64,000 nucleotides of DNA from Gnetum montanum (taxonomy: Eukaryota > Streptophyta > Gnetopsida > Gnetales > Gnetaceae). Positions within the stretch are counted from its first letter, which is position 1. Each line of letters begins with the position of its first letter. The stretch lies in contig MNCI01001960.1 of assembly GCA_015680685.1 (NCBI GenBank), forward strand, positions 268,534 through 332,533. Reading direction: 5' to 3'. Positions 1-9,901 of the stretch are shown here, piece by piece. Below the pieces are notes generated by a model. It was not told where the DNA came from. It saw only the letters and a program-made list of their open reading frames with translations, and searched no databases. The position numbers and the translations under genes are program-made.

Positions 1-822
1 CCGTTGGTACGTTGCTCTAGCGTTCTTCAGACCAAAAGGCATCATGGTGTAGCAAAAGGTGCCCCAGGGTGTCATGAACGTCGTGGTCAGTTGGTGTTCT
101 GGGTTAATGTGAATCTGGTTATAGCCTGAAAATCTATCCATGAAGGACAGAAGCGCATGCCCAGCTATTGTATCCACCAGCTGGTCAATACTCGGCAACA
201 TGAAGTTATCTTTGATTGTGGCCTTGTTCAAATCCTGGAAGTCTATGCATATACGTATGCTCCCGGTCTTCTTCGGCACGACCAAAATGTTAGATACCCA
301 GTCTGAGTAATCGACCACGCGGATGAAACCAGCCTGATATAGCTTTGTGATCTCATCACGCACTACTAGCGTGATCTCTAGTTTGATTTTGCACACCTTT
401 TGTCTAACCGCTTTAATCTGTGGGTCGAGGATGATGTTATGTTGGATCAATCTAGGATCTAATCCAGGCATATCCTCGTATGAACATGCAAAGATAATAA
501 TGTTGTCTTGCAGGACCTGTTTTATAGCGCTGTGCATTTTTTCGTCTAACAAAGAACTGACTTTGAGTGTTTTAGTCTCACTTTTGTGCGTAATGATAGG
601 GACCTCATTGAGGGGGTCCTCGGTTATGTCTCCAGCCTCCAAGTCTAGCATGCGCGTTGACTGTTCTAGCCATTTTGGGGACATCTCCGATGCGGCTATG
701 GTTATGCTTTCTAAAGGGAGATTAATGTCTACTAGCGTGGGTTCAAACTATCTAATTAATTTGCCATATGGACCTGTCAAAGTTAAAGGTGCTGAAACTG
801 CGACGTCCATTCTCCGTCTGTC
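1..822 (-). pseudogene. Element A pol fragment: N-terminal part of gypsy reverse transcriptase
   Basis: Reads leftwards off the window edge. The minus-strand translation gives a typical Ty3/gypsy RT start: a linker with 'GPYGKLI', then 'LIQHNIILDP', 'DEITKLYQAGFIRVVDYSDW', 'VSNILVVPKKTG', 'ICIDFQDLNKAT', 'LPSIDQLVD' and 'TPWGTFCYTMMPFGLKNA'. The YVDD catalytic box lies beyond position 1. From about 730 down to 1 I see no stop; one TAG interrupts the linker near 745-750. A likely splice acceptor (TTTTGCAG then GA) lies at 823-830 on the minus strand. It is followed by an open frame into the linker, as expected if RT is joined to gag-PR by splicing. RT of this type copies the element RNA into DNA in cytoplasmic particles. 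Certain as gypsy RT; the coding state of the missing part is unknown. Confidence 0.93.
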
Positions 823-1226
823 CTGCAAAACCGGCAAGTGCGTAAATGGTTAGGAGACAAGTGACATGATGTCGCCGAACGTGGAAGGCTGAATGAATTT
901 TGAATATTATATAAGAGCTGTAATCAATGTAACCCGATTACAAGGCGATAAGATGTGGTAGTTTAACGTCATTCCGGACAGTGGCACGTACGATATCGGC
1001 CGCATTAATATCTAGATTTGCGGATTCCGTTTCAGGAAAGTTCTGCTTAATTCTGATATCAAGTCGGTGATCCTCGCGTATAAGTAGATGGTTTTTCGAT
1101 GAGAACTGGTTGTTGGCTATCGTGAATTTGAATTTGCAACTATCGCTGAGAAAAGGAAGAGCAAGGAGTTAGGGCATGGGATCTTGCAAAAGCGTGAGGC
1201 TGTGAAGAAATTCTGAAACCGTCGCA
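823..1226. other. Spacer between RT acceptor and antisense gene start (element A)
   Basis: No coding frame. It holds the sense-strand polypyrimidine tract and acceptor at 823-835. It also holds the promoter and leader of the antisense gene on the plus strand. One GGCC/TTAAAC-type repeat unit is recognisable near 955-985. The same spacer, with related words, lies at 46,440-46,900 in element E. Confidence 0.6.
1075..1087 (+). promoter_or_regulatory. TATA box of antisense gene copy A
   Basis: TATAAG at 1,079-1,084, 148 bp before the ATG at 1,227. TATA-like boxes occupy the same place before the antisense ATG in copies B (14,546-14,556), C (28,663-28,673) and E (46,790-46,797). That recurrence is the reason for the call. 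Transcription start not determinable. Confidence 0.55.
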
Positions 1227-1607
1227 ATGGTGCCGAAGACGAAGAAGAAGAATGCAAAACTGGCCAAAATCGAAGAAATGCAAACAACTCTGGACCGTGT
1301 TTCGAAGGTGTTGATCGATATTCGAGAGCCCACACCGTTGAACCGGTTGGTCATTCCTTACATACTTTCGTTTCTATGGCTGCTTTTTATGGTGTATTTT
1401 CGTTTGCGTGCATGTTGACTTTGAGTTATGGACCTCGGGTCTAGGTGAGGGTTTGAAAGGACTGCGTTTATCGCCGTTGTCATGCACAAACCTTGCATTG
1501 TCACAAGGGTTTGGGCGATTTTGGCCTGGGTGCGTTTTATGAGTTTTCTGTGTTAGTCGTGCAAATGTGAATGTAGGCGTTGATATACGCTTTGGCTTTT
1601 TATACAG

Positions 1608-2057
1608 CGTCGCGTTGAAGCCCATACTGATTGTGCTAGACCTCATTGGGGTTTTGTGCTGGTTGAACTCAATCATCCCCAATGTCCCTCCCCCTCACAC
1701 ACGAGTGCAGGGGAAGGCCATCTGGTTTCGAAAGGGGGCGCTGGAGTTTCTGCAGTTTTTACTGCACAACATCAGCATCATCATCTGGTCTAATGTAACT
1801 GGTGATGTTGTCGATGCCATTTTGGAATACCTATTGGCGGGGTCGGCACAGGGGATTCTGGCTTACCTGACAAACGGAGCCATCGAGACGGGTCCTCCCG
1901 AGGACCAAGTGCTCAGCGCCCGCAGTTTGCGGAGCTTACACTGGATCTGGAGCATGGCCCGTTTCAACTGTTATCATGCGTATAATACGTTGTTCGTGGC
2001 TCGTCATATGTCGACATACTTCTAGAACCCACAAGGCACGGTGTATTACGCAGGCGG
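1608..2057 (+). other. Exon 2 of copy A: degenerate FCP1/NIF-type HAD domain
   Basis: About 150 residues. The order of motifs matches plant NLI-interacting-factor/FCP1-like phosphatases. Motif I region is 'KPILIVLDLIGVLC' (family: LDLNG-L). Next come 'FRKGALEFLQFLL' and motif II 'IIIWSN' (family: R-x2-EFL...GIWSS). Last is 'YNTLFVARHMSTYF' followed by 'NPQGTVYY' (family: SNTLLLDDSPYKAL-NPPHTAIF). The nucleophile Asp of motif I is kept here. The second acidic/Asn position is Ile, and the paired Asp of motif III are Ala-Arg, so phosphatase activity is not expected. Family assignment is from motif order by eye; a profile search would settle it. Confidence 0.68.
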
Positions 2058-2548
2058 GTAAGCAGATTTTGGCTAACTGTATTGTCTCTATTTTTTTGTT
2101 TATAATGTCTGTTGTTGATGTGAAGGGTAAGAATAGTCGATGCGCAAAGTATAAGTTAAGTTTACGCTGTATGATACAAGATTTTTATACATGACAACCA
2201 GCTAATTGGCGATGGCGATACGTTGGCCTGGGCCAAAACAACAATATCAGCGTTTACTGCGACCAACAACGTGCGTGCCGGTGTTATCGGGCAAATTGGC
2301 CATGAGATGCATGAGTATCACACCCGTTACGAGCACCATTTTAAGAATTGTTAGGAACTCGGATGGGTGCACAAGGACTGGACCCTGGATCTGCCCCTCA
2401 CCGTCGAGGACGTGTAGAGGGAACTCCTGCCATTTCCATTGGCGTTTGGCCCCGGTAAGATTGCTGTGTGTTCTAATGTCATGCGTGTAGTGAGGTACAG
2501 ACGCCATGTAATAGCATTTCTGTTTGTCTTGCGTTCTATGCCTTTCAG

Positions 2549-3589
2549 TCAGGGAATCCCGGGAGATTACCCTTACGATTTCCAGCCGCGAGGCGAGGGA
2601 TGTCCTCTTTTGTTACGGGGATATCAAGGAGGCGCAACGCTGGCTCGGCCATTCGACGGCCCCTATCGCAGTGACCAGCAAGATCCAGGCCGCAGGGCTA
2701 ATGCACCTATTTTTGGCTGCAACCCCTGATGTCCCTGCCAGTGAAATGATAGGCCTGGTCAACTCCTTCAGCGAGAAGGCGGATCGTTTCAGCACGCGCA
2801 TGTGTAACATGTGCGTCAATTTTGACATTGATGCTCAATTATTTTCGGACTTGTTTGGCGTCCCTGCTAGCGGCCTTCTCGTGAAAGTGAAGACCAAGAG
2901 GAGTGCCAGAGTGGAGGAGTTTCTGCAGGAGTGGGCAAGGCTCCTTAAGGAGACCAAGGGATTTCCTTGAGATAAATTCGAGATGGGGGCCGCCAAGACA
3001 CTTTACCCCCTTTTTCGAGCCCGGACCTTCCCCAAAACCCTCTCATAGGCGAAGTTCTTTTCGATAGAATAGACCCGCATCATGCGAGAGGTCCTGGAGG
3101 AGGGAGCTCGATTTGATTGGGCAAGCCATCTTGCTAAGGGACTGCGCAATGAAATGGTCAAGCTTCGGGAGAAGCTTGAGTCCCGTTTCAATCTGCATTA
3201 CGTCTTTTTCATAGCTTGCCTCCGGCGGTTTGCTGAGTTTCTAGTCGTTCAGAGGAATGGGGTCTGGGTATAACAAGACCAAGACCAGCTATCCAGACCC
3301 TGGATTTCCCACATTCTCAGCACTACCCATGGGCAGGATCCACCGGAAGGGATCGGGGAGTCGTTGTCTATAACGACTAAAGGCTTGACGGCGCCTCGAG
3401 CGCGAGGTCTCGATAGCATAGGTGGGATCATGCCTACCTACACCAGCGACGCCTCGCGAGGGAAATGTCTGGTGGAGGAAATTGTAGAACCGACGGCCCG
3501 GCAGAAGAAGCTCCGCCTAGCTGAGGCTCCTAGGGACGATGGATGCCACACTGTTGGGCTCACGGTGCAGTGGACTAAACCTCCACCTG
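2549..3589 (+). other. Exon 4 of copy A: central domain of the antisense protein
   Basis: About 347 codons. Conserved landmarks across copies A, B, C and E are 'CYGDIKEAQRWLGH', 'LMHLFLAATP', 'NFDIDAQLFSDLFGVP', 'LYPLFRARTFPKTLS' and 'IMREVLEEGARFDWASHL'. The 'LFGVP' step and the later helical stretch faintly recall the 'putative plant transposon protein' family, but I cannot confirm this. Stops near 2,968, 3,046, 3,069 and 3,271 break copy A. Exon lengths are close between copies (1,041 in A, 1,045 in B, 1,049 in E). Confidence 0.6.
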
Positions 3590-4011
3590 GTAAGTGTGAA
3601 AGGTTGTATACGCTATGTTTATTTTAGATGATCCGGAATCATACGCTAATGTATGGTGTAAACAGCAAAAATGTCAGGGCAATTGACCCCCGTGACAGGG
3701 GCGCTGGTACTAAGCCGTGGGGAGGGGGCCTCAATTTTGGAAGAAGAGGCCTCGTCTATTGATACGAGCCGTGTGCAGGTTCCAGTGCATGATGCAGCCC
3801 CAGTTGTTAGCAGAAGCTACATATAGATTGGGGTGCGTGAAGAGGCCCCAGCTACTGGAACCAGTGGCGCACAGACTCCAGTGCGTGAAAAGGAAAGCGA
3901 TACAGCAGATGTTGATGAAATTGCCACCGTCACAGGCAGAGGTAATAAGTGCATTAGCGTGTTTTGAAAAATCTGTTAATGGAGGCAATGTCTAACCAAG
4001 TTTTGCTATAG

Positions 4012-4861
4012 GGGAAGAAGATGCCTCAATGTCTGCTGCTGTTAGCAAAATGTGGAGAGACTTCCCCGATAAATTTGCCTTCATGGAAGGCGTCGTCAGC
4101 GACATGATCGAGCGTCTGGAACNNGCCACATTTATGAGGAAATGCGTAAATGTGCATTACGCTTGACACGCTCTGTATGGGAAAGCAGGAATGTTAATGA
4201 AGGCCTATGGAAAAGGTTGCAACGGTCGGAGGGGAAGATTGAATCCTTGACCAAGGAAGTCGAGGACCTAAGGGTGCGGTACGAGTTCCTTCAGGCTCGA
4301 ATGATGGGGGATGAAGACTGGTGTACCGCTGTTATTGATCACTCCCATTATTGGACAACCATTAAGAACAACGTACAGACCAGCCGGGCATTAATAGAGC
4401 AAAGGATGCAAATTGAGCTCCTAGATCAGAAAAGCCGGGATTGGAGGGACTACTACGCGAGCGTACAGGAATGGGGGCAAAAGGAGAAAGACCACAAGTA
4501 TGTGTACAAAAGGGAAAGCGCTGGCTATAGAAAACGTTACCGCGACTCCGCCATCAAAGCTCGATCCCTGGAGGTTTTCGTGGACACCATCGGAGTTTCC
4601 AAAGCTTTCAAGAAGTTCGAAGAGCAGGTGACCGTAACTGCGTCCCCAGAGAGAGCCATGGTTTTCCCTGGGAATCAGACAACGATCCCTACTTTCTTTC
4701 CGGATCCACCCTCCTGGAGTAGCGTGGAGAAAGGGAAGGTGAAAGCTGGGGCGGCTTCGGGTGAGGATGTGTGGCTAGACCTAACAGAGGACGAGATCAT
4801 GCGACGTTTGTGGGTCGGCTTGGACAAGCTTCCCTTTGCTGTGGAAGCAGGGCCATCGCGA
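4012..4861 (+). other. Exons 6-7 of copy A: coiled-coil part, with NN gap
   Basis: Exon 6 opens after TTGCTATAG. It encodes a 'DFPDKFAFMEGVVSDMIERL' helix. At 4,123-4,124 two N bases stand where other copies have an intron and a 'HLRWDPSKP' segment. From 4,125 a stop-free frame continues as a long charged helix (LWKRLQRSEGKIESLTKEVE, then repeated E/K/R/Q heptads) that I read as a coiled coil. It ends at a weak donor at 4,862. Copy E gives the complete version at 49,894-50,899. Confidence 0.65.
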
Positions 4862-5193
4862 GTAATTTTACGCATGACTTAGCCGGTAGATTTTCTGACG
4901 AGCGTTGTCTATTCTAATTATTTTTTTTATGTTATTTGGCCTAGGTACCGGAAGGAGGTAGAGAAGATACGCCAGCTGAAGGGCTAGGAGAGGAAACAGT
5001 GGAAGCAGAAGTGGAACGAAACGATGAAGGGCGTCCTCCTATGGAGCCAATGCCGGAATGAGAGCCTCATGAAGAGGCAATCTTTCATGGAGGGATAATT
5101 CCCAGAAATGATGGGCTACTGGAGGACGACCTTTTGGAGCTGGATTCAGAGTTAAAAGATACCGGTGATAGTGGCAGTAGGGGGAATGCGTAA

Positions 5194-5887
5194 TTATTAT
5201 TTACGCAAAATTTTGTTAATGTTGAGTGTAGTATGATGTTACAAATGATTAGAAAGACCTGCTATAAAACCTGGTGGATGCGTTGGATATTCAATAACAT
5301 ATGTTATTTTTTTTTTGTGTTTCGTCTATGGAGTACGAGTGTAACTGTTGAAAAGTTGACCTGTCATGACAGTGCGTAATTCCTAGTTTTAGGGCCATTG
5401 CGGGCCAGAAGCGTAAAGTAAAGAAAGTGTAAATGGTGTTTGTCGATAACTCCGGATAACTAGTTTAAGGCCGTTGTGGGCCAACATACGAGTTTTCACA
5501 TAACAGAATATAATCCTGCGTAAGTGCGTAAAATCACGTGAGTGGTGAACTTTGTATAGTTAGTTTAAGGCCATTGCGGGCTACTGCGAACTTGCGTAAA
5601 CTGGCTACTAGTTTAAGGCTGTTGCGGGCCACTGCGAACTTGCGTAAATTAGCTACTAGTTTAAGGCCGTTGCGGGCCACCGCGAACTTGCGTAATGTAA
5701 TCCTGGATAAATGCGTAAAGGAATGAGCATAGCTAACATGAGTATGATAAAACACGCAAGAAAATGCCAAGCGTAAACACAGAAAGCAGACATAGCATAA
5801 AAGTATATTGAAACAAACAAAAGAAGCTGCCAAATGGGGAGTGTGCTAACTTACACGTGAATAGTATTACATGCAAAAGACCATTGT
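5194..5887 (+). repeat. Tandem GGCC/TTTAAGG repeats behind antisense gene copy A
   Basis: Units of about 50 bp at 5,380-5,700. They share 'TAGTTTAAGGCCGTTGCGGG' followed by 'CCACTGCGAACTTGCGTAA'; three successive units at 5,558-5,700 are near copies. The block fills the gap between the antisense stop (5,193) and the PR end (5,888). Homologous blocks lie at the same place in C (23,455-23,745), D (36,050-36,300) and E (51,420-51,850). No gene seen; the short open frames across it are products of the repeat. Confidence 0.85.
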
Positions 5888-6940
5888 TCAGCCGTCGATA
5901 CGCAATTGTTTCTTAATGGCCTTCACGTTGAGCGCTGCGTAAGGGTGAGGAGGTTTGGGGTTTGACTCCTCTACACTGTCGTCCGGAAATGGCAGGTCGG
6001 CCTAGGCTAGACCATTGTCCGTGTTGTCATTTTGTTCAGGGGCTTGGAGATGGGACTGATTGTCAGTCGTTTCGATCTCTGAACCTCGTTCTTCTTCGAT
6101 GTTGTTAACGGTCCTGAGGGTGACCTCGTCGCCGTGTATAACAACCTCCCTTCTGATGTAGGGAAGGTGTATCTCTTGATGTATCGGCGATGAGACCTCC
6201 CTCAGCTAGGCTAACCACGACCTCCCTAAGATTAAGTTGAAGCTGGGCATCTCCTCAATGACTAAGAATGTGGCTTTCGTTGGGAATTAATTCCCCGCCA
6301 CAAACTCAATACGCACCGTCCCCTTGACTTGAACCCGTGCTCCGTTGAACGATTTCACGCAAGCTGTTGTCGTGGGAGTAATCTGGTCGACCAATCCCAA
6401 CCTATCCATGATGGAATAGGGAACGACGTTGGCAGCTGCACCATCATCCACGTGCACCCTCCGGATCTGGTACTGGCCAACCCGAATGGTGATGAACATG
6501 GGCTCAGTTGTTACTTGACCTTTCTCCGGATCATCTTTGAAAGACTCGTCCAGGAAGGTCAACGAGGTAGGCTTGGGTGGCTCAGCGTCAGAAAGAAACA
6601 TGATAGCGTTTAACGCTTCCTCTTCCACCGGTAGGCTGGCATCCACTGATATGGACGTCAACATGCGTACCATAGCCTCACGATGTTCTCGAGAAGTCAT
6701 CAGCAGGTCGTACAAGCTCAGCGTCGTGTTCTTTTGCTTGAGCGCTTGTTTGACCTGTGTGAACGCATCGAGGAGGTCCTTCTCTCGGCAGGGTTGTTTA
6801 TCCCCCTTGTCCTCCTCCATTCGGCCCAAGAGATGGATCTCTCGAGGTGGAGCGATGTCCGTGGGAGGGTTGTTCCCTTTTCTGCCAAGAGAAGATGGCT
6901 GCGTTTTTGTACCCTTAGCCTGTTTTTGAGGCATAGACAT
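5888..6940 (-). pseudogene. Element A aspartic protease region (end of gag-PR frame)
   Basis: Continues the gag frame. 'REIHLLGRMEEDKGDK' and 'VKQALKQKNTTLSLYDLLM' precede the protease core. The core carries the active-site Asp motif 'VHVDDGAAANVVPYSIMDRLG' (residues before and after checked in copies C, D and E). It continues as 'VKGTVRIEFVAGN', 'FNLILGRSWLA' (the ILG flap/core box of retropepsins) and 'SSPIHQEIHLPY'. It ends 'HPYAALNVKAIKKQLRIDG' at the TGA 5,888. Stops appear near 6,288 and 6,210. Gag-PR stops here: RT follows only 5 kb further on the sense strand, so a splice or other join is needed to make Pol. Confidence 0.88.
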
Positions 6941-7069
6941 AGGTACAGAGGCCAGGGGCCTAGGCTTAGGGAAGCCAAGCGTAAGATGGTTTTTTGTTGC
7001 TTCAACTACGGTGTTCTCCTCCTTTCGCTTGGGAGGCGATGGCTGGTGGTGCTGGCTAGAGGTTTGCCC

Positions 7070-9651
7070 CTACGTGAGAGGGGCAGCCCGTGGTTGTAGC
7101 GCCCTAATAATGAAGGGCGCTCTCGGCATGGGCACGGATGGACCCGTGGCTTGGGTACTGTCACGTGACTGAGGGCGCACTTGGGAAGGTGCCCGAATGA
7201 TAAAAGATGGCCGTGAGACCCCACTGGCTGCCGAAGAAGTAGTTGGCCCCCTTGGTGAGCTGGCAGGCATGCGCAAAATGAAAGGTTGTTTTGGCGGTGC
7301 CTTATGCTCACCGTCTGTACTCACTATAGTAATTGTATAAGGATCATAATTTATGTTCAACGGATCCTTGTATACATGTAGTGTTTGGTTTTTCGGACGC
7401 GTAGGATTACTACTATCTAGTTTTAGATGACCTTCATCGATCATGCATTGAATGTCGTCCTTCAACGCCCAGCAGTAATCCGTGTCGTGACCACACATCT
7501 GGTGGTAGTCACAGAAACGTTCCAGCCTGAAAGATCTCGAAACTGCCGGTTCGTTAGGCAGAGCTAAAGAAGGGTCCTTCAATAGTTCACAGTGACGCCT
7601 GTGACGCTTCAAGGCCTCCTCGGACACCTTCTTAGCTTGAATGTGTCCTGTCTTTAACAGTTGTTTCAACAGTTCGGAATGTTTCACGGGTAAAGCCGCG
7701 TATTTTGAACGATCTTTATGCTCAAAATTTGGCTTTGGCTGGGGGGTCTGTTCAGGGGCAACTGTGGCTTCGCTGGTGCTGGCACCAGTTGTGGCCTCTG
7801 GGGGTGCTGTTGTTGGCGCCTTCTTGTTCTTGTTTTTCGCGTTTTCAGTCAGCACAGCTACTTTCGTTGTCGTTGCCTTGTCTTTGTCCTTGGCTTTGTT
7901 GTGTGCGTTTTTGTAGGAGACATATGCCGGGTCTTTGCTAGCCTCCGCAGCATCTTGGATGCTTCGGACCTGTGCGAAGGCCTGACGTATATCACCAGGG
8001 GAAAGATAATACAACTTAGACTTAACAAAGTTATTGACTGCTCCCTTGAATATAGCCAGCAGATGGGAGTCCGCAATCGGGTCACGGATCTCATTCAAGG
8101 TGGCATTCCAACGCTGTATAAACTTTTGAACTGGCTCGAGTGGGTCTTGTTTCACCCCCATAAGCTGTTCCAACATGACTTCCGGCTTCATGTTGTATTT
8201 GAATCAGGTCACAAATTGAGTCAGCAGCTCTTCCAAGGTTGAAATGGAAGAGTGTGGGAGGGCTCTATACCAGTCTAAAGCCTTCCCCGCCAATGACATC
8301 GCGAAGACTCGGATTAAAGTGTGCAGAGACTGTTGTAACAACAAAGATTTAGATCTGAAGGTGGCTAGATGGCTGTTGGGATCCCCCTCTCCATTATACT
8401 TGGTAAAATGGGGGAGGGACATCCCTGGTGGCAACGACAGCATGGGGACCACTGGATTGATTGGATCATCCTGATAGAAGTCCATGATCTGAATGGTATC
8501 AGATCCAGAGGTCTTGAGGCATCGCACCTCCTCAGTAAGCGTCTTGATAAGCTGGAACGCTTGGTCTAGACCTGTTAACGGAGGTGTCTGTGCAGCAGGC
8601 ACAGGAGGTTGGACCGGGAGGGCGGTGCCAGGAAATGGAAACAACTGAAAAGGCTGACTGGCTGCTGGCTGGGTGAGGATTCCTACAGGTGGAGGGGCCT
8701 GTGAAGACCACCACCTACTGGTTTGAGCAGAGGCGTTGGCAGTTTCCTGCTGCATAAAATAGGGATAGGTATACTGCGGGATCCTTTGTGGAGCCTGCGT
8801 TACCGGTGCAACCAGGGGTTGCATACCATGCGCCACAAACTGAGCATGTTGCACTGCTGGGTTGGCCCACTGACCTGCAGCAGGTAGCTGAACGTATGTC
8901 TATGGCTGAGCGGTTGTGGGTATCTGTTGAGCTTGTAGATGCAGAAATGGGATGGTCAGGGCGGGGCGTGTTATAGATACATTATGGGGTTGTATCTGCG
9001 GAATGAAATGGGCCACGGAGGTGGCCGGGGCCACCGCCGGAATGCTAAGTACCTGCTGCGACGGACCCACCTCCGCGTTATGGTGTGGTAGTTACGTTTG
9101 CAACCCAGATGGCTGTGCATTGGCCAGCGAAAAGCCAGGGATGTGCGTCTACGTGGTCACGGCTGAGTCCAAAGAAGCTGCCTCTCCGTGTGGGGTGTCA
9201 GAGTATGGAACAAGTGTTCCGACAGGGCCACGAATTCATCCTCTGCCTCTTCCTCACGCTGGGGTTCCACCACAGGTTGTGAAGTCTGGCCTCTAGCCAT
9301 GACCAACTGTGCCATAATTTCATGTTGGTGCTCAGTCAAGGGGATTATGTCGTAGGCCGTTGGCTTAAAATCATAACCCCCTCGATGGAGCGCCTCAAAG
9401 TTTTGCTTTGCCTCCCGCTTGACTCGGCTGAGAGCCAGCTTCACCTGGATCTTAACGCATATGAAATTGTATTCTTCAGGGGTTATGAGCGTAAAGATAG
9501 GCTCTTTCCCCTGAAGCCTCAATGATCGGTGCAATGGTCCTTGAGGTCCCATTGCACCAGGAGCTGGTCCTGTGGCTGCTGTAGGATTGGTAGGTGCGAC
9601 ACCCAGATCGGTGGCGACCATGGCGGTTGTGTTTGAGTAAAAAGAATCCAT
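7070..9651 (-). pseudogene. Element A gag
   Basis: Starts at ATG 9,651 (an inner ATG at 9,621 also fits the start seen in copies D and E). Order: short N-terminal domain ending in 'EEYNFI', a long Pro/Gln-rich region (~8,560-9,160), then the retrotransposon gag core. The core reads 'PHFTKYNGEGDPNSHLATF', 'MSLAGKALDWYRALPHSSI' and 'LEELLTQFV', and continues with 'PVQKFIQRWNATLNEI'. A Lys-rich linker and the zinc knuckle follow, with C-x2-H-x3-GH-x4-C seen as 'CDYHQMCGHDTDYCWALK' near 7,465-7,520. Gag builds the particle and packages the RNA. Breaks: a frame change near 9,155, TAG near 8,900, a TGA at 8,204 after 'LLTQFVT' and TAG at 7,070. Fewer breaks than in D and E, with higher GC, suggesting a younger copy. 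Confidence 0.9.
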
Positions 9652-9901
9652 TGATCAATGAAGTCGAGAGTAACTGATAATCGAATCTCAAACAAAAATG
9701 GCTGGTAACAAAAAGCAGAAAAGGCTTTCTACCCTGTAGGATTTCAAAGAAATCGTCCTTGCGACCGATATATACCACACGATTAACCGTAGACTTCCCT
9801 AGAGGTATTACGTCTATGGTTTAGGATATGGATCTCTAACAGGGTTTCCTGAAATGTTCGGATCGGAGCCTGAAAGCCCTCCTTCTAGCGCTAGAAAAAA
9901 C
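9652..9901 (-). other. Element A 5' leader and primer-binding region
   Basis: Untranslated leader between 5' LTR and gag. Just inside the LTR, minus strand, is a block 'CTAGCGCTAGAAGGAGGGC' shared with D ('CTAGCGCTAGAAGGATGG') and E ('TGGTGCTAGAAGGAGGGCC'); this is the probable primer-binding site. A second block, 'ATCGGTCGCAAGGACGAT', lies about 110 bp further in and is also shared by D and E. The primer tRNA cannot be named confidently. Confidence 0.6.

Larger units (their letters stand above)
1227..5193 (+). pseudogene. Antisense gene copy A inside the PR-RT interruption (FCP1/NIF-like + coiled coil), decayed
   Basis: Eight-exon model from splice sites shared with other copies: 1227-1345, 1608-2057, 2181-2454, 2549-3589, 3666-3941, 4012-~4122, ~4125-4861, 4945-5193. 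Exon 1 (119 nt) ends in phase 2 and joins the exon 2 frame exactly (Asn-Arg-Val-Ala-Leu-Lys-Pro). Donors include GTAAGC (2,058), GTAAGA (2,455) and GTAAGT (3,590). Acceptors include TTTATACAG (to 1,607) and CCTTTCAG (to 2,548). The protein would be about 1,085 residues: basic N-terminus, FCP1/NIF-like domain, unnamed central domain, linker, coiled coil, acidic tail. It runs opposite to gag and pol of element A. Decay: TAG at about 2,013, several stops in exons 3-4, one in exon 8, and an exon 3 acceptor off by one base. Two N bases at 4,123-4,124 replace intron 6 and the start of exon 7. Function unknown; conserved architecture in five copies suggests a real former gene. Confidence 0.8.

Noticed and set aside
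347-853. Plus-strand 168-codon open frame as a gene
   Set aside because: It is the reverse of the RT coding strand; the minus-strand translation gives clear RT motifs.
1608-2057. Active phosphatase encoded by the antisense gene
   Set aside because: The Asp pair of motif III is missing in all four copies, and motif I Asp survives only in copy A.
5538-5726. Regularly spaced repeats as a CRISPR array
   Set aside because: Units are contiguous, degenerate and only three or four in number. Spacers are not unique, no Cas-like genes are near, and the setting is a plant retrotransposon.
7718-8242. Plus-strand open frames over gag (7,641-8,242) as membrane proteins
   Set aside because: Hydrophobic frames are shadows of the Lys/Ala/Pro-rich gag on the minus strand.
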